In this document: one piece after another, positions 23,090 to 33,689 of the stretch | Layout of the letters: each line of letters starts with the position of its first letter | How positions within the stretch are numbered: the stretch's first letter is position 1 | Origin: Diphasiastrum complanatum | Lineage: Eukaryota > Streptophyta > Lycopodiopsida > Lycopodiales > Lycopodiaceae | Assembly (NCBI GenBank): GCA_029204225.1 | Contig: CM055096.1 | Coordinates: 62,724,957 to 62,788,956, forward strand | Length of the DNA stretch: 64,000 bases | Reading direction: 5' to 3' | The notes under the pieces: generated by a model | Database searches by the model: none | Told to the model about the DNA's origin: nothing | Seen by the model: the letters and a program-made list of their open reading frames with translations, nothing else | Position numbers and translations under genes: made by a program

Positions 23090-23640
23090 TCTCCCCACTC
23101 TGATGATTGCAGCTATGAATCCACAAAAGTAGTCATGACTTTCAAATTGAATATTCATAGTTTCACATCTATTATTCAAAAAAATAATCATGATATTTAT
23201 GATTTCACAATTTTTTTTTATTGAAGTTGTGATTCCAAGTAAGTAGCCATGATTCTCAAAATTGAATATTGACAATTTCATAGTTGCTAACCAAAATAAG
23301 TACTCACAATGTTCACAATTTCATATTTACAAGTTCACAACCAATATTCAAAAAAGTTTCACGACTTCCAATTCTATATTCCTTTTGTCAAAATTTGATA
23401 TTTGTAATTCATGTTTTCTATTCATGAAGTTCACTTCTAATATACACAAGTCTCATGACTAGTAGTCATAGATCTCTATTCAATATTCATGAAAGTCATG
23501 ATTTTGCTAAATAAAAGAGTTACAATTTTGTATTAACAAAGACACTATTTAGTATTTTAATGATTCATCATTCATTATTTTTTGATTCACTATTATTTCA
23601 CAACTTCATGATTATTCACAATCATTTAATCTTCAAGGTG
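23090..23640. repeat. Diverged AT-rich repeat array
   Basis: Imperfect copies of a word family recur every 40-70 bp: CATGATTTTCAAAATTGAAT, ATTCATAGTTTCACA, AATATTCAAAAAAGT and CACAATTTCATATTTACAAG. There are no coding features. Confidence 0.6.
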
Positions 23641-24078
23641 ACTTTATTTGAAGCTTTGTTGCTCTCTAAGCATACTTCTAGGAAAAACTTTTTCCTATTA
23701 AAGTCACACTAGATTTGTGCATGATGCCTTGAGATGTTTTGCTTGCTCATACTCTTGTAAGATCCAAGTGCATTTTTATGAAGATTTGTTGATCTCTTTA
23801 ACCAACAATATGAAATGAGATTGCTTACAATACTCAAAATGCTCACTCTAAAGTAAGCAAAACGTGCTTCTAATATATGCAAAAAGATGCTTTGGCTCCA
23901 ACTCAATCACAGCTTTTTAATTTAAAAATTAATTTTTTATTCACATAAACCTGGCCACTGGTTTTTGCCCAAGTTTGTGTGATTGACATGTGTTTCTTTA
24001 TCCCATAAGTATTTTGCAGTTGCTACAAAAAAAATAAAGTGTATATATATATATCAGAATCATACATTTTCTCTTAAA

Positions 24079-24122
<44 letters not shown>

Positions 24123-25089
24123 GTGTGTGGATTTGAAAGCCGAAAGAAAATTGGGTGCTCACACCTGTGCGTGCTCGAAAGTCTAAAACTATCGAAAAAG
24201 CAAACATGCTGCTTGTGTTTGCATGCACGTGCTTCTAACTCACTCGTAGCTATAGTTTCCTTTAAACTCTTAAGGCAAAAGCTTTATCAAACAATATGGA
24301 CTGACTGGTTTACGGGCTTTGCTTACCTAACACAAAAAGAATAGTAACAACAAAATCTTTGAGGAAATGACATATATATATTGTTGTAGACTTAGTGGCC
24401 AAAGGATTGAGAAAAAGTTGTTTTGAGCTTATGTATGAGAAGTAAGCACAAATAACTTGTTTTTGAAGAGGTTCAAAGTTTTAAAACAAAAATAACATGA
24501 TGCAAAGTGGGAGAGAGTAGCAAGTTTAAAGAACATAAAATGGATATGATGTCAAACTTGAGGAGCAGCATCCCAGTGTATACACACGCCCTGCCTCTAA
24601 AATAACTCAAGTACTGCCTATGTACCGTGGGAATACACATACATGTACTCGTCATGTGTAGGAGAACGTCCCACAGCGGAAGGCTGCACAAACATTCCAA
24701 ATTTTGATCATATAAAGAGAGCATTTTATTCCAACGTGTCTTACGAAAAAACCCCAAGAGCAAAAAAAAAAACAATCAATAATCAAATTACACAAATGGG
24801 TATAGGGTAGACTTACAAAGTGGGCTTGAAAATATCCCTTTGCGCCACTGCCCAAGTAAGAAGGCCCCGAGGTCTCTAGTCGCGAACTCTGGAGCTATAG
24901 ATTGGTTAGCTTGCTAGTGTATTTGTGATGAGACTAATGATGGAAGCAATGGAGAAATATATCATTGTGATTAATTTTTTGTTGATTGGGTGTTGTAGGT
25001 TTCTAATTCGAAATTCATGATCTACCACCACAAAAATAACCATGAGATTGATTGCAATAGGTTGTGAAGTGAGGTCCTATACAACAAAT

Positions 25090-25157
<68 letters not shown>

Positions 25158-25967
25158 TGATAGAAATATAACTCATGGTTCTAACATGATTAGGGACCAA
25201 AAACATATAAAGTACTTATCTATGATCTACTAAATAAGTCTCAAAAGTTGAAGGCACCTTCTTCTTCAACTTTGACTCATCACAAGCTTCCTTGAACAAC
25301 GTGGAACTCATGGCTTGCAAGGCCACAAAAAGTTGGCCTTGCTAGTTTTTATATGGGTGGATAGGTGGGGCCCCTTGAAGAAGCACAGGACGTGGACGGG
25401 TTGTTAATGTATGAGAAAAAAAAAAAACCAACCCTCCCAACCAAAAAAAAAACAAACCAAAGGTAGATACCATGGCGTCTACGCCTCGCTTTCTTCTTCT
25501 GCCCACGCTGCTGGTGCTGCTGTCGCCTTCTTCTTCTTCTTCTTCTTCTTCTTCTTCTTCTTCCTTTTCGTTGTTTTGGCATATCCATGCCCATGCCCAC
25601 CCAGCTTGGTGCTGCTGTTTTCCAAGATGGGACGGAGGTGTTGCTGCTGCATAGATTAAGCAAGAGGTATGTTTTTGTTAGCCGGCTTTCGGATCTGGTT
25701 TGCTTTTATGTCATTTTGATCATGTGTTTGCGATTGGCTTGAAGGCGTGTCTTAACTACTCTAATCTCTTTTAGCCGTTATATTCTGGTGGACTGCAAAA
25801 TTCGTGTTACTGAAAAAGAGCTCTAAAAGCCACTCTCAGGGGGATGCAATTCTCTGGAGCAAAAGGTTGCGTACACATAAAAGCGCGTTTTTTCACCTAG
25901 ATCTGTGTAGCAAGAAGCATTTATAGTCAGATCTGTGTTATGGTCTGCTCTAGAATAGAGCGCAAGC
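23641..25967. other. Unassigned region with microsatellites
   Basis: Contains (GT)n 24,080-24,128, (TC)n passing into (AC)n 25,094-25,155, and (TTC)n 25,527-25,563 beside poly-A runs at about 25,413-25,450. Open frames here are composed of these runs. No gene was recognised. Confidence 0.6.
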
Positions 25968-26234
25968 TTAGCCACTTAGTTTCTCCCTCCTGAAGGTCAA
26001 CTTGCAGACACTGAAATTCACCTCTTCTAGTAAAGGCCAAAGCTTTGGAAATCTCATATTCCCCTCAATATAAGCACATCCAGATTGAAGATAGGAAATT
26101 GTGAAATATGAATTGGAAGGGCAAAATTGGTTGTAAGCAGATATAAAGCTATTGCCTTCAATCCTTAACCATGCCAGAGGTGCTAGCTGCTGCAGCATTG
26201 TACAAATCCACTGGGATGGTGAACCGCCGGGCAT
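25968..26234 (-). other. Unrecognised open frame, 88 codons
   Basis: The minus-strand frame has non-repetitive composition, with phrases such as WICTMLQQLAPLAWLRIEGN and FPKLWPLLEEVNFSVCKLTF. Leucine spacing faintly recalls leucine-rich repeats, but I cannot assign it. It may be a genic fragment. Confidence 0.25.
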
Positions 26235-26437
26235 GTGAGGACCTAAGGTATAAGTTCATGTACTAGTTGTTAGGCCCCAGTTTAGAACTTGATCTGACCC
26301 CGGACCAATTGGTTCCAGAGGGCTAATCAACTGTAAGTGACGATGATGCAGGTAAGAATAGCTAGGCATAAGGCCCAAGCAAGGTCCAGTGTGTCGCGAG
26401 CGTTTGGCAAGTTGTCAAAGATGCTCTCTCTCTGTCT

Positions 26438-26486
<49 letters not shown>

Positions 26487-27280
26487 CAGAGCTCTATCTC
26501 AAGCGCTCAAGCGTTTTGTGTTGATGGTGCGGATCGGGCAGATGCATCGCTTGTATGCTAATGAGAATCAAGTGAATGCATCGGTTATAAGTTGGTGAGG
26601 ATCTGGCAAATAGGAGAGGTTCGAGGCTTCATCTATTCTATAAGGTACATCTCTCTGTCTCTCTCTCTCTCTCTCGTCGTGCGTTCGTCATATCTCAACC
26701 TCACGCGTTCTATATATGCATCGTTTGTATGCATGTATCATGAGAGGTTTCAAGGCTGCATCACATGAGAGTATTCTATAGATACATGAGAGTAGCAATC
26801 GGTTGAGCATGATCTGCCAGTTGAGCATGACCTGGAAACAGCATCAGTAGCAGTTGATGCTGAGAAAAAGGAGAGCTTCATCACCCCCAACGGTCGGTGT
26901 TCCAGAGGCTATCTAACAAATGGCAGTTCAAGCACCAGAGGTTTTTGCAGGACGGAGCCTTTTTGGACTCAAATTTTGTTAGAGAAGGTTAGTTAACTAG
27001 TTTATGGACCTAGCACCCATCTTTTATGGGCACATGAAGATGCCTTTGTCGTAGTTTTTGTGAGAAATTGGCAAAAATCTAGCTTGGTATTTTTATGAAA
27101 GAAGTTTGTAAGTGAATCTCACATGTGTGGAGGATGTTCCCACATGTGGAGAATTGTGAATTAAATTAAAAATGTTAGAACTAGGGGTCTTATGTTTTTT
27201 GTATCAAGCAGCTAGAGATAGAATGATTTCTTAATTGTTTATCCCTAGTTTTGAGTACTCTTTCTGGTTCCAAAGGTTGA
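26235..27280. other. Unassigned, (TC)n runs and an LTR-like scrap
   Basis: (TC)n at 26,423-26,482 and about 26,650-26,676. Around 27,060-27,170 a stretch with AAATTGGCAAAAATCTAGCT and CACATGTGTGGAGGATGTTC resembles the start of the 9488 LTR family and is probably a decayed LTR. The frame at about 26,815-27,000 (with DLETASVAVDAEKKESFITP) is unassigned. Confidence 0.4.
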
Positions 27281-27478
27281 AATAGCGTTTCAAAACAGGT
27301 CGTTTCGTATGGGTCGTTGCAAAAAAATGACCATTGCAAAAAAGTGCCCTTGGGACTGCGCGGTATTACAAAAAAAATTGCTTTTTTTTAAGTCGTTCCA
27401 AACGTTGAAACCGCGTTTCGAAACACGGGGTCGTTTCGAACGCGTTTTAGCGTTTGAAACGTGTTTCAAGGAAACATT
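27281..27478. repeat. GTTTC/GAAAC palindromic repeat cluster
   Basis: Dense GTTTCGAAAC-type words (GCGTTTCAAAAC, GTCGTTTCG, CCGCGTTTCGAAACACGG, GCGTTTGAAACGTGTTTC) around two poly-A/T runs. It directly borders the gypsy integrase fragment. No coding potential. Confidence 0.6.
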
Positions 27479-27489
27479 GCTCGTGAACT

Positions 27490-27866
27490 TTGGATCTTTA
27501 TCACTAACAATGTCACTCGACTGTCCATATAACCAAATAATCTTTCAACAATGATTTGGGCTAATTCAAAAGCCTTAGTAGTCGACTTAACTGGTATGAA
27601 CGTAGCTAACCTAGTTAACCTATCCACTACAACTCAAATAGATTCATTTTGTCGTTGGGTCTTTGGAAGTCCAGTTACAAAGTCCATCAATATACTCTCC
27701 CGCCTTTTGTCAGGGATATTCAATGGATGCCACAAACCACTAGCTGTGAGGCGTTCAACCTTAGCTAGTTGACACAGCTTGCATTTAATCATCTATGACT
27801 TGGCATATGGCTTGAGTTTTGGCCAATAAAACTCTCTCTTGACCAAGTCTAGAGTCCTGTGTATAC
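27490..27866 (-). pseudogene. Gypsy integrase, part 2 (left side of the split)
   Basis: The minus strand reads LDLVKREFYWPKLK (integrase zinc-finger region), CKLCQLAKVERLTASG with C-x2-C, WHPLNIPDKRRESILMDFVT with the first catalytic Asp, GLPKTQRQNES, then VVVDRLTRLATFIPV. After that it loses the second Asp in a degraded stretch ending near 27,490. Stops lie after PYAKS and after QNES. The right end is exactly the target site of the inserted LTR element. The matching upstream half is at 31,202-31,330. Confidence 0.85.
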
Positions 27867-28300
27867 TGTTAGAAGTAATAAATGATAATGTTAGTTTCCC
27901 ATAGGTTACTTTGACCCAAAAGGTCGAGACTTGTGTAACCATGGGTTAGGTTTATTATTTAGACCATGTTAAGTCAGTTTTAGTTGAGTTGGACCCAATT
28001 TTGGTCCAGTAGTAATTCGTGGGTCCAAGTAAAGTCTAATTATGTTAAGGGACCCTATCTTGACTTTTGGGGGTGCCCTATAATGAGTAGTGGGTCTTGG
28101 AAGGTTCTAGAACTTAGATTTTGGAAGAGTCTAGGCCCTTGGAAGGCCTATTTATATGTACTCTTTGTTCATTTGTAATTCATTCCTTTTCAAGCATTGC
28201 TACTACTTTCTCTCTCCTTGAGGGCGCCTAACCCTCTCCCTCTTCTTCTTGTATATGGAGATTGAATGTTAGAAGGATCTTGGCACTTTGATTTCCTACA
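27867..28300 (+). repeat. 5' LTR of the 3.3-kb element
   Basis: Ends at the primer site. It carries a TATTTATATGTACTC promoter-like stretch at about 28,149. Compared with the 3' LTR it has a few short extra segments and very few substitutions, which suggests a fairly recent insertion. Confidence 0.9.
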
Positions 28301-28312
28301 TGGTATCAGAGC
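28301..28312 (+). promoter_or_regulatory. Primer binding site (tRNA-iMet)
   Basis: TGGTATCAGAGC, an exact match to the standard plant LTR-retroelement primer site, immediately after the LTR. Confidence 0.95.
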
Positions 28313-29477
28313 CATGGATCTTCTATGCTTGATTTAGGGCGCCCTACCAAAAGAGATCGTCTTCACTTAGGGATCACAAAAATTCAGCACCTTTGCTGAT
28401 TTTTTGGAGTGAAGATCCGTTTTTTGACTCTTTTCCGTTTTGCAAGAGGGCGCCACACATCAAAGAAGATAACATGATTTTGGGCGCCCAAAAATTAGGT
28501 TGTTGTTTGCTGATTTTTCAGGTTGCAGGAAGGCGCCATTAATTATCTTCTTCGGGGCTTCTTTTAGGTCGCCCACATCCGTGTAGGTTTATCCTACTTC
28601 CGTTGGTCTGCTGCTGCCCTATTTTTCAGATTTGCTCCTTTGCAGGACAGCTGTTGTTGTCAGAGGCAGTACTCATTAGCTGCGCTCAGCCCCAATCGCT
28701 CAAGTTCAAACGGTACTTAGGAAAGACTAGTACTCAAGGATTTGAAAGACTAGTACTCAAGCATTTGAAACCATTGCTCAACACCACTCAGTCCACAGAA
28801 GGTATCACTCAAGGTTGGCACTCAGGTCACAGTTACACTCAGATTACAGCTCAGAGGCAGTACTCATTAGCTGCGCTTAGACCCAATCGCTCAACTTCAA
28901 ACGGTACTTAGGAAGAAATGCTCACTCAGTGGCAAAGACTCACACAACATTTTATTGATAACTCAGATAGGTAGCACTCAGATCGAGCTCCTAACTACAA
29001 GCAATTTCTATTCTTCTGATTTGGATGAAAAATCAGCACCCTTGCTGATTTTACAAAGTGAAGATCCGCTTCTTTTTGCTTGTTTCCAGGTGTGGAAGAA
29101 GGCGTTAATTTTTTTGTGATGATCCAATCACATTCCGAGGCTGAAAATTGGACAGCATATTACCATTTGTAGGGTGTTGCAACAGCCCTATCTGTGTGTG
29201 TATTGTTCACACTTTTTGGCAAGAAAGAAGGGTTCCGGAAAAAGCTTTGTTGGAGGCTAACCTAATTTTTTGCTTGCTGGTTTTTTGAGTTTGTAATGCA
29301 ATTTTAGGCTGAAATTCTCAGCACACAAGGCTTGTAGGAGGGCGAGTTCCTACATCCATCTAATGTGTGGTTTCGACACATTCCGGTGCTGATTTGTTAG
29401 ATTTGATACTTGCTGGTTTCTGTGTCTTTTAGGGCACATTTAGGGTTTGAAAAAGTTTATCTTCTTGGCTGGTTCTT
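28313..29477 (+). other. Structured leader with GGCGCC motifs and ATCAGCA hairpins
   Basis: The untranslated leader repeats GGGCGCC/AGGCGCC words (about 28,337, 28,448, 28,483, 28,532). It carries hairpins: AAAATCAGCA-CCCT-TGCTGATTTT at 29,029-29,052 (perfect 10-bp stem) and a similar one at 28,378-28,405. Two near-identical blocks (GGCAGTACTCATTAGCTGCG at about 28,663 and 28,856) form a direct repeat about 190 bp apart. Confidence 0.7.
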
Positions 29478-30287
29478 ATGGCAAGAGATTTGGGAGCAAT
29501 TCGTACTTGTTCAGGCGAAGATATGTTGGATGACACCAACTATTCTTCATGGAGTTGCAAGCTGAGATTTTGCATCGACATGATGATCAAGATTTTATCA
29601 GTAACAAGATCTATCTTATATCATTTGAGATTTTGCAAGACCTCTAAAAGTGCTTGGGAAACACATTTAAAGATGTACCGAATTAAGGATTCATCATCAT
29701 GCTTTCTCCTCTCTACTTCATCTTCTTTGAAGGTAGAAGAGCAAAGTAATGCAAAGTTTGATCATTGTCTTTCTACAAGTACAAGTTTGCATCGGAATGT
29801 TAGTATGGTAAAGCATTCTTCTTCTCTTGAGCCATTTGTTGCAAATGATGGATGCATTAGTGAAGAACTTTATGAGCAAGCTTCTCAAGATAATGTTTTG
29901 GAAAAGGCTGAAATCAAGCATTCTTTGAAGCCATTTTGTACTAATGGAGGAGGGGAAAAAATCATGTCAATCAGTACATTGGTTCAAAGTGGCATGTTGT
30001 TGGATTTTTTGGGTGTTCAAAGTGGCAAGGTGTTGGTTTTTTTCTTGAAGATGGTGGACACCAGATTCAGCCATGGTTTATTGATCATTTTCAGCCTATG
30101 TTACATCGTGAGCATCCTATTATGCATCGGGAACAGCCTGCGGAAGGTTTTTGGACAGCAAGGTCCACATTTGGAACACTTTGGACAACAAAGTGTTGGT
30201 GATTTTGTGGCTGTTGGACAGCCTGCTACAGCCTCTTGTTGGTTGTCCGAGTCTTTGCGGGATAGCAAAGCATCTTTTTACCTTTGA
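29478..30287 (+). CDS. Gag-start/linker chimeric ORF of the non-autonomous element (269 codons)
   Basis: The protein starts MARDLGAIRTC and LDDTNYSSWSCKLRFCI, a copia gag N-terminus (the LxGxNYxxW pattern). It continues with FCKTSKSAWETHLKMY, another gag piece. The second half (from roughly residue 95) is not gag. It includes HSSSLEPFVANDGCISEELY and a glutamine/glycine-rich region matching the integrase-RT linker of the relative at about 58,780-59,040. I infer an internal deletion joining gag to the linker. It is open for 269 codons but no enzyme domain is present. Whether it is translated is unknown. Confidence 0.55.
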   Translation: MARDLGAIRTCSGEDMLDDTNYSSWSCKLRFCIDMMIKILSVTRSILYHLRFCKTSKSAWETHLKMYRIKDSSSCFLLSTSSSLKVEEQSNAKFDHCLSTSTSLHRNVSMVKHSSSLEPFVANDGCISEELYEQASQDNVLEKAEIKHSLKPFCTNGGGEKIMSISTLVQSGMLLDFLGVQSGKVLVFFLKMVDTRFSHGLLIIFSLCYIVSILLCIGNSLRKVFGQQGPHLEHFGQQSVGDFVAVGQPATASCWLSESLRDSKASFYL

Positions 30288-30781
30288 GGAAACACACATG
30301 CCTCACCAAAATCAGTACCTTATGCTGATTTTCATGTTTTGATGCTTACTTCTTATGATGACGGTGTTGTCTTACCTAGTGTTGGTGAGCAGATCATTGA
30401 TAGTAAGATTCGGGAGGATGTGATGGTTAAAGAGTATCATACTCTTCTTTATGTTTCTTGTGGTTAGAAGACTTATGGAATCATGTAGGAACCATTGATG
30501 GATTGCAAATCCATATTTCGGCTTGTGGCTGGTTTTGTGGTTACCTACTTTGGATGGAGCATGCTTGTCTTCACTCTTCACTTTTCGTATTCTACATCTT
30601 TTCTACATCGGGCATGATTGGGGCTGAGATTTCGGCTACTTCGACTACTTCAAGCTGAAGTTTTTTTTTTTTTTGGCGGCATTAAGCTTGGACAACAAGC
30701 TACATCTTTTTTTTTTCGGCTACATGGAGTTTTGGGCAGCATGCAACACTTTGCATTTTTGTTGCAATTTTTTATACTTCA
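30288..30781 (+). other. 3' internal region of the 3.3-kb element
   Basis: Holds another AAAATCAG...CTGATTTT hairpin (30,308-30,332) in a block similar to 59,010-59,045, then poly-T runs. No clear polypurine tract is seen next to the 3' LTR. Confidence 0.5.
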
Positions 30782-31201
30782 TGTTAGGAGTAATAAATGA
30801 TAATGTTAGTTTCCCATAGGTTACTTTGACCCAAAAGGTCGAGACTTGTGTAACCATGGGTTAGGTTTATTATTTAGACCATGTTAAGTCAGTTTTAGTT
30901 GAGTTGAACCCAATTTTGGTCCAGTAGTAATTCGTGGGTCCAAGTAAAGTCTAATTATGTTAAGGGACCCTATCTTGACTTGTGGGGGTGCCCTAGTGGG
31001 TCTTGGAAGGTTCTAGAACTTAGATTTTGGAAGAGTCCCTTGGAAGGCCTATTTATATGTACTCTTTGTTCATTTGTAATTCATTCCCTTTCAAGCATTG
31101 CTACTACTTTCTCTCTCCTTGAGGGCGCCTAACCCTCTCCCTCTTCTTCTTGTATATGGAGATTGAATGTTAGAAGGATCTTGGCACTTTGATTTCCTAC
31201 A
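30782..31201 (+). repeat. 3' LTR of the 3.3-kb element
   Basis: Partner of the 5' LTR, followed directly by the TATAC duplication at 31,202-31,206. Confidence 0.9.
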
Positions 31202-31620
31202 TATACCGAGATTTCCTGCACAAAGTATGTCATGACATTCAAACAAAATTTTACGTTTGAGCTGATCATCCTCTGGTACACAAACCTTTCCAATGCCCAT
31301 TTTGAAATAGTAACCCATCCCGTTTCACGATCTTCTTGTCTTTCTTAGTTAGCTGAGACCCTTGTGAACTCATCCCAACACCGTCCTCATTTCTTCCGGT
31401 TCGAACAATTGTCCAACGATGACCAAAATGAGAATCATTTTCTCCTCTAAATAAAAGATATAGATCTATAGAAATCTGGGTGAAAGATTATTTATTCTAG
31501 TCATCGATCGGACTAAGAGCATCTGCAATGTGATTAGAGTTGCCTCTTATATAACGGGTTTCATGATCGAATTCTCGCATCAATTTGGCCCATTATGCTT
31601 TCCTACCACGAAGATTATAT
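31202..31620 (-). pseudogene. Gypsy RNase H end and integrase zinc finger (right side of the split)
   Basis: On the minus strand: WAKLMREFDHETRYIRGN and SNHIADAL (end of RNase H, about 31,605-31,510), then GYYFKMGIGKVCVPEDDQLK and FECHDILCAGNLGI (the integrase HH half), stopping exactly at the target duplication. With TATAC counted once, the frame passes directly into the part at 27,490-27,866. This fragment is therefore the other half of the same integrase. Confidence 0.85.
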
Positions 31621-31621
31621 T

Positions 31622-31640
31622 TGTGTGTGTGTGTGTGTGT

Positions 31641-31704
<64 letters not shown>

Positions 31705-31800
31705 AGATCTTTATTAATGTCCATGAAATACCCTAAGGTACAAAGGACTAATAAACAGGTACATGTCAAGTATGCACGGTGGGACCATGAAAGCTCTACC
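31622..31800 (-). mobile_element. LINE 3' tail with (CT)n end
   Basis: (GT)n 31,622-31,641 and (GA)n 31,645-31,701 are followed by CTTTATTAATGTCC...GTACATGTCAAGTATG. The same words, in the same order, form the 3' end of the LINE at 59,400-59,500. On the minus strand the segment ends ACATTAATAAAG and then (CT)n, so it is probably a very short, 5'-truncated LINE copy inserted in the gypsy 3' region. Confidence 0.55.
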
Positions 31801-32850
31801 ACCTAAAAGAAACAAGATTCCAAAAGGAAATAGTGACTGGCACAAGCAGAGTCTATCATCATGGTACAATAGATGTCTCTCCGCCTGTAAAACGCAAGTA
31901 GCATCAGAAAGAGGCCTGCCATGGCAAGCAACCAAGTACTCACGGATCAGACGGTTGCCTAAACGCCTCTCCCACCTATCCAATACCCTCGTTGGCCCAT
32001 GGGTTACTTCTCCCTGCTTCTGGAATGCAAACAAACCATCAGACAACAAGTTATCACCGTTATGTGACACCCGTTTCAATCTAGAAACATGAAATACAGG
32101 ATGCACTTTACAAGTTTTAGGAAAATCTAACTTATAAGAAACATTACTGATTCTTTCAACAATTTTCCAGGGTCCACAATAACGCGGGGACAACTTGTAA
32201 CATTTGCCCATCTTAAGGGTCTTAGAGTCCTTGGGTACTTGGAGAAACACCATGTCTCCTACCACAAACTCTCTAGGCGTGCGATTCTGATCAGCATATG
32301 ACTTTGCTCGATCCATCGCTTGCCTAATATCAACCTTCGCTAACTCAAGCATTTCATTCATTTGAGTTAGAAAATTAGCCGCACTAGGCACTCTCTGCGG
32401 AATTCCTACCATAACAGGGTTTGGCCTAAATCCATAGTTAAGCTCGAAAGGACTCATCTTAGTACTCACATTTTTCTTGTCATTGTAAGCAAACTCCAAC
32501 AGTGGCAAGTACTTCTCCCACTGAGTTTGCTTATCACCAACAAATGCTCTAAGCATATCCTCTAAGGTCTGGTTGACTCTCTCAGTTTGGCCATCCGTTT
32601 CAGGATGCTCCGTACTGCTCATTCTCAATTGGACTTCAAGTTTGGCCATAACTGGAGTCCAAAAGTTTCCAGTGAATCGAGTATCCCTGTCAGACACTAT
32701 GGATGACGGTAATCCATGAAGACTGAACACATGCTTGATAAACAAATTACACGTTGGAATAAATTGAGCCATCTTAGTGAGTCTGTCAACTACGACCAAG
32801 ATAGAATCATGTTGTGACTGTGTACGAGGTAAGTTAGTGATAAAATCCAT
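31801..32850 (-). pseudogene. Gypsy integrase with C-terminal domain
   Basis: The long frame begins MDFITNLPRTQSQHDS (first Asp) and has SIVSDRDTRFTGNFW (second Asp) and PETDGQTERVNQTLED (Glu), so the DDE core looks complete. Between the first two motifs AQFIPTCNLFIKHVF is shortened by a small in-frame deletion. It continues with ELNYGFRPNP, the GPY-like SPRYCGPWKIVERI, and VHPVFHVSRLKR, then a chromodomain-like end (PTRVLDRWERRLGN...). The last part of the open frame (below about 31,800) is LINE tail. Without RT this cannot mobilise itself. Confidence 0.85.
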
Positions 32851-33029
32851 GGAGATACTCTCCCATCTTCCACCTGGTACGTTCCACTAACCCTTTCAGG
32901 TTCTCGTGGAGATTTAGCCGACTTTAGTTGGTCGAGAATTTGTTGTAAAATCACCTCCATGGCATCCACCTTGGCTGCCACTTCTTCGATTCTCAAGATT
33001 TCTGTGCTTGCACCTCCTAATGGATCCAT
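32835..33029 (-). pseudogene. Gypsy gag N-terminus fused to integrase
   Basis: MDPLGGASTEILRIEEVAAK and VDAMEVILQQILDQLKSAK form an amphipathic N-terminal stretch typical of gypsy gag, followed by a short linker. After YQVEDGRVSPWI the sequence changes frame straight into the integrase MDFITNL block. The start codon is the first Met after the leader. Confidence 0.65.
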
Positions 33030-33675
33030 ATTTGCAATGTTGGAGGCTGTCCACTTGTTTAGAAGTCGAAAGTACTGGCAAAAATGAGTTTACAACTCTC
33101 AAACCCCTTTTTCCTTGTATTTTGGCCCAAAACTTTGGATTGCTATAACTTTTCCGTGACTTGGACTTTTCCTGAGCGGTCAATTTGTAGTAGGTCGCCC
33201 TCCTGCTGGCTTTCCAATGAACCCTTAACAGTCCGATTTAGGCTAGGATTGCCCAATCATCAAGTAATTTCTTCTCAGCTGGTTTTGCACCTATGTATGA
33301 GAACCAAATTTTGAAAAAACACCATAGGACTCCGTTTTCTTTGCTGTAAATTGCATACTACAGCCTTTGAGGTCTGCCTAGAAGACTCCCAAAATTTGAG
33401 GATGATCCAAGAACCGAGTGGAAAGTTACAAAGAAAAAACTCTCTAGCCTGCCAGCGCCCACCAGCCACAAGAAAGTTCTCGAAATTGCTTGGATTTCGC
33501 TACTGGGGTTGGTTCCTGTGACTAATCTACTATGCCTTGGCAATAGGAACAGTTGGCAACAGATCCCATAGCCATCTGAGCTCTCAATCAAAAGTTATGA
33601 GCAAAAACCTCCCCTTTCTCTCTCTAGAACGTTTTGGTTTTTGCTGTCCCAAGCTTCCAAAACTTGCAAACCTTG
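33030..33675 (-). other. Gypsy leader
   Basis: Non-coding leader between the primer site and the gag start. No further structure noted. Confidence 0.6.
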
Positions 33676-33687
33676 GCTCTGATACCA
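33676..33687 (-). promoter_or_regulatory. Primer binding site (tRNA-iMet), minus strand
   Basis: GCTCTGATACCA on the plus strand is TGGTATCAGAGC on the minus strand. It is two bases from the LTR end. Confidence 0.9.
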
Positions 33688-33689
33688 AA

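Larger units (their letters stand above)
27867..31201 (+). mobile_element. Complete 3.3-kb LTR element with 5-bp target duplication
   Basis: LTRs 27,867-28,300 (434 bp) and 30,782-31,201 (420 bp) both begin TGTTAG and end TTTCCTACA. The 5-bp duplication TATAC lies at 27,862-27,866 and 31,202-31,206. The primer site TGGTATCAGAGC is at 28,301. The interior lacks protease, integrase and RT. It looks like a non-autonomous deletion derivative of the copia family at 57.4-59.3 kb, with which it shares leader motifs, a gag-like start and a linker block. The target was a gypsy integrase on the other strand. Confidence 0.9.

Noticed and set aside
25349-25663. Basic 104-codon frame with an Arg run
   Set aside because: It is the antisense of a (TTC)n repeat.
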